From Kutzneria sp. 744 (GTDB lineage: Bacteria > Actinomycetota > Actinomycetes > Mycobacteriales > Pseudonocardiaceae): DNA of 64,000 bases. Below the pieces are notes generated by a model. The model did no database searches and was not told where the DNA came from. It worked only from the letters and a program-made list of their open reading frames with translations. Where the stretch lies: NCBI RefSeq assembly GCF_000568255.1, contig NZ_KK037166.1:623205-687204 (forward strand), in the 5' to 3' direction. Positions 8,734-16,270 of the stretch are shown piece after piece; position 1 is the first letter of the stretch; each line of letters begins with the position of its first letter. Position numbers and translations under genes: made by a program.

Positions 8734-9252
8734 ATGGACCGGCAGGCGGTGCACAGCGAATTCGATGGAGCGCGGACGGCGTTTCACGAGCTGCTGGGCG
8801 GCGCCTCCGACGACGATCTGCGTCGTCGGTCGGCGGGGACGCGGTGGTCGAACAAGCAGCTGTTGTTCCATATGCTGCTCGGCTACCTGATCATCCGCGC
8901 GCTGCGGAACCTCGTCGTGCTGTTCAGCCGGCTTCCGGAGCCGGCCGGGCGAGCCTGCGCACGGGTGCTCAACGCGGTCACAGTGCCGTTCGACGTGGTG
9001 AACTGCGCCGGGGCGTGGCTGGCGGGGACCGTGCTGCCGCGTCGAATTCTGCTCCGCCTGTTCGACGGCGTCATCGCGGCACTGCATCGCCGGCTCGACA
9101 GCGAGTCCGAGGCGACGCTGGCGAGGAGCATGCACTACCCGACGCGGTGGGACCCGTTCTTCCGCGATGTGATGACGCTGGCCGACGTGTACCACTTCCC
9201 GACGCAGCACTTCGACTTCCACCGCGCTCAGCTCACATTGGACGCCTGCTGA
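8734..9252 (+). CDS. DinB-like domain protein
   Basis: This is a 172-residue protein with the pattern of the DinB/YfiT four-helix family: a start-proximal helix with F..L, then LLGGASDDDLRRRSAGTRWSNKQLLFHMLL (the region with a W and the first His ligand), and a late DVYHFPTQHFDFHRAQL segment with His residues that would complete a metal site. DinB-superfamily proteins include metal-dependent thiol transferases (bacillithiol/mycothiol S-transferases) and uncharacterised members; the substrate is unknown. The middle 60 residues are rather hydrophobic. I chose ATG 8734; an upstream in-frame start adds a low-complexity leader overlapping the inverted repeat. Confidence 0.65.
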   Translation: MDRQAVHSEFDGARTAFHELLGGASDDDLRRRSAGTRWSNKQLLFHMLLGYLIIRALRNLVVLFSRLPEPAGRACARVLNAVTVPFDVVNCAGAWLAGTVLPRRILLRLFDGVIAALHRRLDSESEATLARSMHYPTRWDPFFRDVMTLADVYHFPTQHFDFHRAQLTLDAC

Positions 9253-9384
9253 GGAACACGAAGTCGCAAAACGGTTCGGCCAGCAGGAAGACGCGTATGC
9301 GGCACACGCGTTCCTGCCCGCCTGAGCTTCCACCGCCGCACTCCGGGCCGAACCAGGGACGGATCGAACCCTTTCCGGTCGATA

Positions 9385-9400
9385 ACTTCGAATTCAAAGC
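9385..9400. promoter_or_regulatory. Probable MarR operator (autoregulatory box)
   Basis: The 16-mer ACTTCGAATTCAAAGC lies 15 bp before the MarR start. It matches 11-12 of 16 positions of the two palindromic boxes at 11403-11418 and 11437-11452 (half-site CTTCGA). No copy was noticed elsewhere in the window. Its location at the regulator's own promoter suggests autoregulation. Confidence 0.5.
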
Positions 9401-9415
9401 ATGTACGATCGCGGG

Positions 9416-9922
9416 ATGAGTGAACCGGCGCCAGGCCTGAGCGCCGAGCAACTTGGCGCGTACTTCGCTCTGGTGGAGGTCGGCAGCCTTCTCCAGTACG
9501 CGGTGGACGAGCACCTGCGCATCGACGGCGACCTCAGCCATGTGCAGTTTCAGGTCCTCGCCCGGCTCGTCGACGCGCCCGGGGGCAAGCTGCGGATGAC
9601 CGATCTGGCCGACGGTGTCGTGTACAGCCGCAGCGGGCTGACCTATCAGGCGGGCTTGCTGGACAAACGCGGCCTGATCACCCGTTCGCCGTCGCCGGAC
9701 GACGAGCGCAGTGTCATGGTGGCGGTCACCAAACTCGGCCGCGGCCTGGTCGCCCGGGTGCTCCCAGGGCATGTCGACCGCGTACGGCGCCTGTTGTTCG
9801 AGCCCTTGACCGGTGACGACGTCACCGCCCTCAACGTCGTTCTGGGCCGGATCCGTGACCACATGCGCGCCGCTCCACCCCGCTCCGCCAAGCCTCGCGC
9901 CCGGCGCAACCAGACCGACTAA
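9416..9922 (+). CDS. MarR-family transcriptional regulator
   Basis: This is a 168-residue winged-helix regulator. The recognition region LRMTDLADGVVYSRSGLTYQAGLLDKRGLITRS (about residues 60-95) and the wing SPDDERSVMVAVTKLG are typical of MarR proteins that sense small aromatic or oxidising molecules. I prefer ATG 9416 (MSEPAP) to the ATG at 9401, because the presumed operator ends at 9400 and the added five residues are not conserved-looking. It is followed 14 bp later by an MmyB-type regulator gene on the same strand. Its likely targets are itself and the oxidoreductase at 11482. Confidence 0.85.
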   Translation: MSEPAPGLSAEQLGAYFALVEVGSLLQYAVDEHLRIDGDLSHVQFQVLARLVDAPGGKLRMTDLADGVVYSRSGLTYQAGLLDKRGLITRSPSPDDERSVMVAVTKLGRGLVARVLPGHVDRVRRLLFEPLTGDDVTALNVVLGRIRDHMRAAPPRSAKPRARRNQTD

Positions 9923-9936
9923 GGCAGGGAAGAGCG

Positions 9937-10770
9937 ATGGACCGCGCGTTGCTGGCGGACTTTCTCCGGGCTCGCCGGGAAGCACTGCAGCCGGAGGAGG
10001 TGGGGCTGCCGCGGGGCGCCCGGCGTCGTACCGGTGGGCTGCGGCGCGAGGAGGTCGCGGTGTTGGCCGGCATGTCGGCCGACTACTACAGCCGGCTTGA
10101 GCAGAAGCGCGGCCCGATGCCGTCCGAGCAGATCCTGGCCGCCGTGGCCGGGGCCCTGCGGCTCAGCCCGAGCGAGCGGGAACACCTGTTCGCCCTCGCC
10201 GGGCACGCGGCTCCGCGGCGTGCCCTTCCGGACGACCGGGTCGGTCTGGCCATCAGGACCATCGCGGAGCGGCTCTCGGACACGCCCGCGATCGTGTTCT
10301 CCCGGTTCGGCGAGGCGTTGCTGCAGACCCCGGCGGCGGTGGCGCTGTTCGGTGACTACACCCGTTTCGAGGGTCTGTCGCGCTACCTGGTCTATCGCTG
10401 GTTCACCGACCCGGCCCAGCGGGCCATCTACCCGCCCGAGGACCATGACGTACGCGCCCGGGTCTTCACCGTGGACCTGCGGGCGGCGTACACGACCGAT
10501 CCGGCGGGCACCGCCGGGGAGATCGTCGACGCGCTGCTGGCGGTCAGCCCCGAGTTCGCCGAGGTCTGGCGGCGGCACGAGGTGGACGTCACCCATCACC
10601 ACGATCTCAAACGCTACCGGCACCCGGAACTGGGCGAGCTGGAGTTGTACAGCCGGCGGCTGGTGGAACCCGACGAGGGCCAGGAGCTGCTGGTCTTCAT
10701 GGCCGAACCCGGATCGCCGAGTGAGGCGAAGCTCCGGCGGCTGATCACCGTGACCGATGGCGAGGCATGA
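9937..10770 (+). CDS. XRE-family regulator with MmyB-like ligand-binding domain
   Basis: This is a 277-residue protein with an N-terminal Cro/C1 helix-turn-helix (about 5-75: LRREEVAVLAGMSADYYSRLEQ) and a C-terminal MmyB-like PAS-type domain (about 95-270). The latter contains the signature LYxRWFTDPAQRAIYP, VGEIVDALLAVSPEFAEVW-type helix and a final GQELLVFMAEPGSPS. MmyB domains bind fatty acid or other hydrophobic ligands in a methylenomycin-cluster regulator. These actinobacterial regulators usually control an adjacent or divergent SDR/oxidoreductase; here an oxidoreductase gene follows two genes downstream. It probably forms an operon with the MarR gene (14-bp gap). Confidence 0.88.
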   Translation: MDRALLADFLRARREALQPEEVGLPRGARRRTGGLRREEVAVLAGMSADYYSRLEQKRGPMPSEQILAAVAGALRLSPSEREHLFALAGHAAPRRALPDDRVGLAIRTIAERLSDTPAIVFSRFGEALLQTPAAVALFGDYTRFEGLSRYLVYRWFTDPAQRAIYPPEDHDVRARVFTVDLRAAYTTDPAGTAGEIVDALLAVSPEFAEVWRRHEVDVTHHHDLKRYRHPELGELELYSRRLVEPDEGQELLVFMAEPGSPSEAKLRRLITVTDGEA

Positions 10771-10875
10771 GCCGAGTCTGAAGTTGTTATCCATGCTCTG
10801 TCATACCGTGGATGACGAGAACGTTCATCCGCCTCCCGTTCCGCGCCACGCTTGAGTGGTCGAACCGGGAAGGCG

Positions 10876-11364
10876 GTGAGCGACGTGGATCGGGAAACAC
10901 TGGCGCACTTTCTCCGGCAACGCCATGACGAGGCGATCCCCGGCCGGCCCGGTCACCGGGCCAGCCCGATCCTGGAGCTCATCGTCGAGCGCCTGCCGGA
11001 GTACCCCGCGACGGTGTTCTCCCGGTTCGGCGAGGTGTTGCTGCAGACCGGTCCGGCGATCGCCCTGTTCGGCGACTACACGCGGACCGGCGGATCGTCG
11101 CGTTTTCTGGTGGATCGCTGGTTGAGCGACCCGTCGGCGCGTGAACGCTACCTGGTCGAGGTGGGCGTCCCCGTTCGGCGCCGCCCGAGGTGCTATTGGC
11201 ATCTCGCACTGGGCAGGGTGGCTTTGTACCGCCATCTGCTGGCCTGTCCGGCGCAGCGCCAGGCGCTGCTGGTCTTCATGGCTGTCCCCGGCTCCGCCAG
11301 CCACGCGAAGCTGCATGCTCTGGCCGCCGCGAGCAGCAAGAAGAGTTCTGCCGACCGGCGGTAA
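10876..11364 (+). CDS. HTH-less paralogue of the MmyB-domain regulator (truncated)
   Basis: This 162-residue protein is a shortened relative of the preceding gene. It keeps an N-terminal LAHFLRQR helix, then jumps directly to the MmyB domain (YPATVFSRFGEVLLQTGPAIALFGDYTR, nearly identical to the neighbour) and ends with the same LLVFMAVPGSASHAKL tail. The helix-turn-helix (about 75 residues) and a central block of about 75 residues are missing. The GTG start at 10876 has GGAAGG closely upstream. It could be a decaying duplicate or a dominant-negative/ligand-binding partner without DNA binding. The reading frame is intact over 162 codons, which is compatible with either. Confidence 0.65.
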   Translation: MSDVDRETLAHFLRQRHDEAIPGRPGHRASPILELIVERLPEYPATVFSRFGEVLLQTGPAIALFGDYTRTGGSSRFLVDRWLSDPSARERYLVEVGVPVRRRPRCYWHLALGRVALYRHLLACPAQRQALLVFMAVPGSASHAKLHALAAASSKKSSADRR

Positions 11365-11402
11365 CCCTGTCGAAGACGGCTGTCACCGGCCACACCGAAC
11401 CC

Positions 11403-11452
11403 GCTTCGAAAGCGAAGCATGCCATCGCCCAAACATGCTTCGAGCTCGAAGC
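11403..11452. promoter_or_regulatory. Tandem palindromic operator boxes before the oxidoreductase gene
   Basis: GCTTCGAAAGCGAAGC (11403-11418) and the perfect palindrome GCTTCGAGCTCGAAGC (11437-11452) lie 34 bp centre to centre, 30-80 bp before ATG 11482. Their half-site CTTCGA is shared with the box in front of the MarR gene (9385-9400), so that regulator is the best candidate to bind here. Confidence 0.6.
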
Positions 11453-11481
11453 ACAACGGATTCAGAGAGAAGAGGCTCGTC

Positions 11482-12423
11482 ATGAAGGCAGTGCGTTTCC
11501 ACGAGTACGGCGACCCCGAGGTCCTGCGCTACGAAGACGTGGACCAGCCGGTCCCCGGTGTCGGCGAGGTCCGGATCCGGGTGGCGGCGACGTCGTTCAA
11601 CCCGGTCGAAGGCAACATCCGCGCCGGTGTCATGCAGGGCCCCATCCCGCTCCAGCTGCCGCACACCCCCGGCATCGACCTCGCGGGCACGGTCGACGCG
11701 CTCGGCGAGGGCGTGACCAGCTTCGACATCGGTGACCGGGTGATCGGCGCCCTGCCCCTGACCAGCACCGGCGCGGCCGCCGAGTACGTCATCGCCCCGG
11801 TCCGGATCCTGGCGGCAGCCCCCACGAGCGTCCCACTGGTGGACGCCGCCGGACTACCGCTGGTCGGGCTCACCGCGTGGCAGGCGCTGTTCGACCACGC
11901 GAAACTGACCACCGGCCGGCGAGTGCTGATCAACGGCGCGGGCGGCGTCGTCGGCGGCTACGCGGTGCAGCTGGCCAAGAACGCCGGCGCGTACGTGATC
12001 GCCACGACCGGCCCGCGCAGCTCCGAGCAGGCCAAGACGGCCGGCGCCGACGAGATCCACGGCCCCGGGATCCCGCAGCTGTCCGAGCCGGTCGACATCG
12101 TGCTCAACTTCGCCCCGATCGCCCCGGAGCAGATGGCCGCCCTGTCCGCCGTGATCCGGGACGGCGGCGTGCTGGTCAACACCACCGTGTGGATGCCCGC
12201 CGCGTCCGACGAGGCCCGCGGCGTACGGGGAGTCAATCTCTTCTTCCGGCCCGACGCCGAACAGCTCGCCCAGCTGGTGACCCTGCTTGACGCTGGCAAG
12301 CTGCACCTCGGGGCGACCCGGCGGGTGCCGCTGGCCGGGCTGGCGCAGGTGCACGCCGACGTCGCCACCGCCCCGATCAACGGAAAGATCGTCTTCGTCG
12401 CCCCCGGCGCCACCATCGACTAG
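11482..12423 (+). CDS. Zinc-independent NADPH:quinone oxidoreductase-like MDR protein
   Basis: This is a 313-residue medium-chain dehydrogenase/reductase. It starts with the characteristic MKAVRFHEYGDPEVLRYEDV, has the GroES-like fold in the first 120 residues, the NADP-binding motif VLINGAGGVVGGYAVQLAKN (about 145-165) and a C-terminal substrate-specific domain ending GKIVFV. No structural or catalytic zinc cysteines are seen, placing it with quinone oxidoreductases/enone reductases. Start ATG 11482 follows AGAGAGAAGAGG. The two palindromes just upstream suggest control by the MarR protein at 9416, probably in response to an electrophile or quinone. Confidence 0.88.
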   Translation: MKAVRFHEYGDPEVLRYEDVDQPVPGVGEVRIRVAATSFNPVEGNIRAGVMQGPIPLQLPHTPGIDLAGTVDALGEGVTSFDIGDRVIGALPLTSTGAAAEYVIAPVRILAAAPTSVPLVDAAGLPLVGLTAWQALFDHAKLTTGRRVLINGAGGVVGGYAVQLAKNAGAYVIATTGPRSSEQAKTAGADEIHGPGIPQLSEPVDIVLNFAPIAPEQMAALSAVIRDGGVLVNTTVWMPAASDEARGVRGVNLFFRPDAEQLAQLVTLLDAGKLHLGATRRVPLAGLAQVHADVATAPINGKIVFVAPGATID

Positions 12424-12513
12424 AAGGAAGGCGCTCGGTCCTCCCTCGTTCGCCGCAGTGGTCGCCCCCATGGCTCAAGCCATGGCGGGCGGCACACCCT
12501 CGGCCGGCTCGGG

Positions 12514-12843
12514 TCAACCGCAGGGCACCGTGAGTTCCTTGCCTACAGCGGTGTAGGTGTTCACCGCGGTGCCGTTGCACGTGTACTGCACAAAACCCTT
12601 GCCGCTGGCCACAACCTGCTCGACACCGTTGACCAACCGGGAGATCGACACGGGGAACAGCACAGTCGGCCCCAACGGCCAGTAGGAGATCTCGTTCACG
12701 GCGGTCAACGTGGTCGAGGTGGCGGTGAAGGTCTGGATGGGACCGCCAAGGGCATGAGCGGGTGCCGCCGTGGCGACGGCACCGCCCATCACCGTGGCCA
12801 CGGTGGCGGCGATCAGGACATGTCGATGGTTTCTGCGGGACAT
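12514..12843 (-). CDS. Small secreted protein of unknown function
   Basis: This 109-residue precursor has a clear Sec signal (MSRRNHRHVLIAATVATVMG... ending APAHA) and a mature part of about 75 residues made of alternating beta-like segments and two cysteines, the last in the C-terminal VPCG. The start at 12843 is chosen to place the positively charged n-region at the N-terminus. I do not recognise the family. It is convergent with the oxidoreductase gene and apparently monocistronic. Confidence 0.65.
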   Translation of the reverse strand: MSRRNHRHVLIAATVATVMGGAVATAAPAHALGGPIQTFTATSTTLTAVNEISYWPLGPTVLFPVSISRLVNGVEQVVASGKGFVQYTCNGTAVNTYTAVGKELTVPCG

Positions 12844-13151
12844 GACCACCGGTCTAACAGCGTCACCGGGAGCTGTCAGCCGCCGTTTGTGCTCATCCGG
12901 CCTACGACGATGTCGGGCAGACATACATCGGAAACGATAGTCCACAGTGGATATACGACGAACGCGTTTCCCCCGGCGTGACAGCACTTTCGTCCTCAGC
13001 GGAACTGTCGATGTCCGCCTGAACTCCCGAAAGGCCGCGCAGCGCGGGTTCGGCGGGCACGAACTGTCCGATGTGGACTATGACGTTCGAGGCCCGCCTA
13101 CGCGGCGAAGTTCCCCAAAGCCGGCGCGAAGGTCATCGCCGAGCGCGGCCC
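12844..13151. other. Non-coding region with a possible short coding relic
   Basis: No complete gene is visible. A short forward-frame stretch near 13097-13150 reads AYAAKFPKAGAKVIAERGP between stops and may be a leftover of a gene end. It is too short to assign. The left part should carry the promoter of the small secreted protein. Confidence 0.3.
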
Positions 13152-13901
13152 TCAGCGATCGGGGCGGTCTCCGGCCAGGGCGCGACTCGCCGTCGCGAAG
13201 ACCGTGGGCGTCAATGCCGGATTGTCCAGATCCGGCAACCATCCGGCCGAACCGGTGCAGGCCGCCAACGCGTAGGCGCAGGCCCGCAGAGTGTCGAAGT
13301 CGGCCCGAGTGGCGGACTTGTCGTGCAGTGCCCGCACCAGACCGGGTAACGCCAGCAAGGGGTGCGCCGGGTCGTCGGCGGCGATCAACGGCGGCTGCCC
13401 CTCCTCGGTGGTGGGCAGGACGACCGGCACACCGCCGCCCAGCGGATCAATGACCGCGTCGGAGCGATGGGTGATCCGACGCAGCGGATAGCTCAGGGCG
13501 TCGGTCGGCTCCCAGGACACGATGTCGCCCACCCCGATCGCCAGCAGCAAGGGGCACATCGTCGGAATCGCCGTGGACTCGACGATGACCACCCGTGCCG
13601 TCGCCGGCGAGCGACCGGTCCTGGCCAGCAACACCAGCACCCGGCTGGCGAGTCCGACGGCGGTCATCTCCTCACGGGTCAGACACGGAACCTCCGCCGT
13701 CGCCAGGAACTCCGCCTTCAACCGCCGGGCCCGGATCTGGTCCACCCCGCACAGATAGACGGCATCGACGGCGGGCGGACGAGGCATGGACAACAGTTCG
13801 GCCGAGGCCGTCACGATCTCCAGATCGGGGATCTCGCCAGGCAGATCGCTGTCGGCATCCCCGATGACAGCCAGTCGCAGCGGCCGCCCCATCGCAGTCA
13901 C
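13152..13901 (-). CDS. Divergent malic-enzyme-like NAD-binding-domain protein
   Basis: This is a 249-residue protein. The segment REEMTAVGLASRVLVLLARTGRSPATARVVIV and the later PLLALPGLVRALHDKSATRADFDTLRACAYALAA follow the layout of the malic enzyme NAD-binding domain (T/A..V.LA..L.....L.ARVVI..., then the NN.L.FPGLFRGALD-type motif), but the dinucleotide glycine motif GxGxxG is absent. It may have lost catalysis. The GTG start at 13901 overlaps the TGA of the small upstream gene (GTGA), so the two are translationally coupled. The assignment rests on pattern resemblance only. Confidence 0.5.
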   Translation of the reverse strand: MTAMGRPLRLAVIGDADSDLPGEIPDLEIVTASAELLSMPRPPAVDAVYLCGVDQIRARRLKAEFLATAEVPCLTREEMTAVGLASRVLVLLARTGRSPATARVVIVESTAIPTMCPLLLAIGVGDIVSWEPTDALSYPLRRITHRSDAVIDPLGGGVPVVLPTTEEGQPPLIAADDPAHPLLALPGLVRALHDKSATRADFDTLRACAYALAACTGSAGWLPDLDNPALTPTVFATASRALAGDRPDR

Positions 13902-14107
13902 CCGTTCCCTTCGGGCAGTGTGACAAGAATGTCCGGATCCACCCACCCGGTGACATCGACGTCGTGCCGGCGGGCGACCGCCAGCAGATCGAGCAGCCGA
14001 CCCGAGTGCAACTGCTCGTGATAGCCATCCGCGTCCCGCCCGGCCTGGCGGATATCGCGTTGGACGTCCTGGACGCGGCCGCGCAACGTCGCGACGAACT
14101 CACCCAT
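13898..14107 (-). CDS. Small hypothetical protein coupled to the malic-enzyme-like gene
   Basis: This is a 69-residue acidic/helical protein starting at ATG 14107 (MGEFVATLRGRV) with an in-frame alternative start at 14134. It is predicted to form an alpha-helix followed by a short HxVDVTGWVDPDILVTLPEG tail. There is no family match I can name. Its stop overlaps the downstream GTG, so the two proteins are made together. Confidence 0.5.
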   Translation of the reverse strand: MGEFVATLRGRVQDVQRDIRQAGRDADGYHEQLHSGRLLDLLAVARRHDVDVTGWVDPDILVTLPEGNG

Positions 14108-14288
14108 CGGATCCGCCCTCCCACGGCCGCCCACCCAGCGGCATCAGGTTCTGCGCAATTGCAGACTATCGCAACCCTGTGACACGAGCCTGTGATGCTT
14201 CTCTCCCGCTCAGATCGTTACCGGCACAGGAGATTGCCCGGTGCGGCCACACCGCGGGCGTGGACGAAGTGCGCCGGAGGTGCCCGGC

Positions 14289-14654
14289 TCAGCCGCCCGG
14301 TGCGTGTGACTCCGGCGCCGGTCCGGGCACGGGGGTGCGGAGGTCTTCCAGCAGCTCGATCTGGCCCGACAGCACTCCGGTCAGGATCGACCGGGCGACC
14401 GCGAGCAGCTCGGCCACCTGCGGGCTGGTCAGCGAATAGTAGACGTTCGAGCCTTCCTTGCGGGTGATCACCAAGCCGGCCCGGCGCAGCACCGCCAGCT
14501 GCTGCGACAGATTCGCGGCCTCGATGCCGACCTCGGGCAACATCTCGGCGACAGCGTGCTCACGCCGGCTAAGCAGCTCCAGCACCCGGATCCGCGCCGG
14601 ATGCCCCAACGTCTTGAAGAACTCGGCCTTCAGCTGGTACAGCGGCCTGCTCAC
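14289..14654 (-). CDS. ArsR-family transcriptional regulator
   Basis: This is a 121-residue winged helix. FFKTLGHPARIRVLELLSRREHAVAEML is the first half of the ArsR fold, and AANLSQQLAVLRRAGLVITRKEGSNVYYSL is the recognition helix and wing. No ArsR metal motif (CxC in helix 3) is present, so it is probably a non-metal or redox-responsive member, ending in a proline-rich tail. The in-frame start is GTG 14654; the only nearby ATG (14680) is out of frame and opens a nine-codon leader ORF whose TGA overlaps this GTG. Confidence 0.85.
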   Translation of the reverse strand: MSRPLYQLKAEFFKTLGHPARIRVLELLSRREHAVAEMLPEVGIEAANLSQQLAVLRRAGLVITRKEGSNVYYSLTSPQVAELLAVARSILTGVLSGQIELLEDLRTPVPGPAPESHAPGG

Positions 14655-14680
14655 GCCGACCACCCCGCCCTCGTCGTCAT
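14651..14680 (-). CDS. Possible nine-residue leader peptide for the ArsR gene
   Basis: ATG at 14680 has GGGAGG eight bases upstream, the best ribosome site in the region. It encodes MTTRAGWSA and then TGA. That TGA overlaps the GTG start of the ArsR gene (GTGA), so ribosomes ending on the leader could re-initiate on the regulator. This may be a coupling device or coincidence. Confidence 0.35.
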   Translation of the reverse strand: MTTRAGWSA

Positions 14681-14733
14681 GACGTGATCCTCCCCTGTCC
14701 CTGTCACCGGAGGACCGAGCACACCCACCCTTC

Positions 14734-14762
14734 ATAAAATCAACAATTACCAATCTGTGCAA
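14734..14762 (-). promoter_or_regulatory. Candidate sigma-70-type promoter of the ArsR gene
   Basis: On the minus strand, TTGCAC (14762-14757) and TTTTAT (14739-14734) are separated by 17 bp in the most AT-rich stretch of this neighbourhood, about 55 bp before the leader ATG. The AT-rich spacer (TTGGTAATTGTTGA) could also hold the ArsR operator. Confidence 0.4.
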
Positions 14763-14914
14763 GTCTTCACTCCGCGAGAGGCTACTTCACCGCCGGCGCA
14801 GCGTCCAACGCCTGTCGTCGCCGCGTCGGGGCTCCCGACCGCTGCCAGGGATGGTGTCGACGCCGGCACCGGCGTGGATGATCAACCTGACCGGCAGGAC
14901 ACGCCGCCCGTGCT

Positions 14915-15595
14915 TCAGCCGAACCCCCACCGCGAGGCCGGTTTTGGCCGCAGAGACAGGAAGTTGTAGGGCGGCAGCGGGGCAAGCACCCTGGCGGTGA
15001 CGGTGTCGGGCAGCGCCTCGACGGCCGTGGTGATCCGGTCGAGTTGGTTCGCGCGCACCAGGAGCGCCCAGCTGCGCCCGCCGTCGTCGGACTCGCCGAG
15101 GGCCACCGTTTCCGTGGCAAGCCCGGCGAGCAACTCACCGGCTCGCTGGTCGATCCAGGCCCGGACCTGATCGGCGATCTGCCGGCCCTGCTCGATGGTC
15201 GCCTCGAAGCCGGTGACCGGACGGGTCAGCGTCGGCCGGGCGTCCGCCAAGGCCGCCAGCACGGCAGTCTCGTCGAAGGTCAGGTGGACCCGAGCCTCCA
15301 CCAGGCCGGTCAGCCGGTCCAGCGCCAGCCGCAGTCCCTCGGGATCCGGACGCAACGCGTTGTCCCGCACGGAGTCGTCGTCCGGCCCGACACTGCCGAA
15401 GCGCAGTGGCAGCACCGGGCCGTCGGCCATGAGGGCGCACAGAACGTCCAAATGGGACCGCGCATCCTCGGCGGTGAGTTCGACGCCGGAACCGAGGTCC
15501 GAAACCACGACCGCCAGATCGGCCAGGACGACGGCACGCAGTCCGGCGGGCAGCGGGTGATCGGCGCGGACGATCCCGTACAGCGCCAGGGTCAC
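14915..15595 (-). CDS. gvpF: Gas vesicle protein GvpL/GvpF
   Basis: This 226-residue protein matches the GvpL/GvpF family: the N-terminal [11 protein letters not shown] strand, [20 protein letters not shown] in the middle (the V-P-R-FG motif), and the terminal [10 protein letters not shown]. GvpF/L are accessory proteins that contact GvpA during vesicle nucleation. The GTG start at 15595 overlaps the gvpA stop (GTGA). It is the last gene of the gvp operon. Whether it is F or L is not decidable by eye. Confidence 0.85.
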   Translation of the reverse strand: MTLALYGIVRADHPLPAGLRAVVLADLAVVVSDLGSGVELTAEDARSHLDVLCALMADGPVLPLRFGSVGPDDDSVRDNALRPDPEGLRLALDRLTGLVEARVHLTFDETAVLAALADARPTLTRPVTGFEATIEQGRQIADQVRAWIDQRAGELLAGLATETVALGESDDGGRSWALLVRANQLDRITTAVEALPDTVTARVLAPLPPYNFLSLRPKPASRWGFG

Positions 15596-15891
15596 GTGGT
15601 CGCCACCGGCGGCGCCGGCTGCTGCGGGTACACCGCCACCGGCGACACCATCGCGGCCGGCAGAGCCGGCGTGCTGCGCCGTGGCAGCGCGCCCAGCTGC
15701 TGCATGGCCTCGACGTAGCGGATGTAGGTGTCGACGCTCGCGATCACGATACGGGCCTCGATGGTGAGCAACTCGATGCCGATCACCGACACGCGGACGA
15801 ACGCGTCGATGACGATGCCCTTGTCCAGCACGATGTTCAGCACATCGGCCAGGCTGGTGGAGCCACCGGGGCTCTGGATCACGCTGGTCAC
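15592..15891 (-). CDS. gvpA: Gas vesicle structural protein GvpA
   Basis: This is a 99-residue protein. The first about 65 residues are the canonical GvpA rib sequence ([20 protein letters not shown], then [20 protein letters not shown]), the hydrophobic protein that polymerises into the gas vesicle wall. The remaining 35 residues are a proline/alanine-rich tail, longer than in most GvpA. The start GTG at 15891 overlaps the gvpK stop. It is the closest of the three GvpA-like proteins here to the true structural subunit. Confidence 0.9.
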   Translation of the reverse strand: MTSVIQSPGGSTSLADVLNIVLDKGIVIDAFVRVSVIGIELLTIEARIVIASVDTYIRYVEAMQQLGALPRRSTPALPAAMVSPVAVYPQQPAPPVATT

Positions 15892-16118
15892 ACCGAACCT
15901 CCGTCGTCGAAGAGCGTGCGCAGTTCGCGGAACTGCCGGTCCAGTTCGATCAGGGCCCGGCCGAGCCGTTCGACCTCGTCCGGGGTGAGGGTGCCGGCCT
16001 CCATCCGCCGCAGCACCTGGCGTTCGATCAGCTCGCGCACGATGTCCAGCACGGCCAGGACCAGGCCGCCGAGCCCGCGGCCGGCGTCAAGGGCGAACCG
16101 GCGGGGCGGGACGGTCAC
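15888..16118 (-). CDS. gvpK: Gas vesicle protein GvpK
   Basis: This is a 76-residue protein with the GvpK core: [42 protein letters not shown], a helix pair ending with a coiled segment. The first GTG (16118) overlaps the stop of gvpS (GTGA). GvpK is essential for vesicle assembly in characterised systems; it is at the short end of its family. Confidence 0.85.
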   Translation of the reverse strand: MTVPPRRFALDAGRGLGGLVLAVLDIVRELIERQVLRRMEAGTLTPDEVERLGRALIELDRQFRELRTLFDDGGSV

Positions 16119-16270
16119 CGGACCTCCGGGGTGTCCACGGCGGCCAGCAGGGCGCGCAGGTCCAACCGGATCAGGTCGACGCCGGCCAGCGAGATGAGCA
16201 CATCGCCGTGGACGACCACGCCGGCGGTGATCACGCGGTCCAGCACCTCGACGAGGTCGTCGGCGGTCAT
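16115..16270 (-). CDS. gvpS: Short GvpA-family protein, GvpS-like
   Basis: This 51-residue protein consists of little more than the GvpA-type core: DLVEVLDRVITAGVVVHGDV followed by ISLAGVDLIRLDLRALLAAVD. The G-V-V-V-H-G-D variant and the missing C-terminal region fit the minor proteins GvpS/M/J rather than GvpA. The ATG at 16270 overlaps the upstream stop (ATGA) and its own stop overlaps gvpK. The name is by position and size. Confidence 0.75.
   Translation of the reverse strand: MTADDLVEVLDRVITAGVVVHGDVLISLAGVDLIRLDLRALLAAVDTPEVR

Noticed and set aside
9253-9384. Possible small ORF downstream of the DinB-like gene
   Set aside because: The frame is an extension of shadow ORFs and lacks a ribosome site.
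12844-13151. Hidden small gene in the gap
   Set aside because: Only a short frame fragment near 13097 is seen; no start, ribosome site or domain supports a gene.
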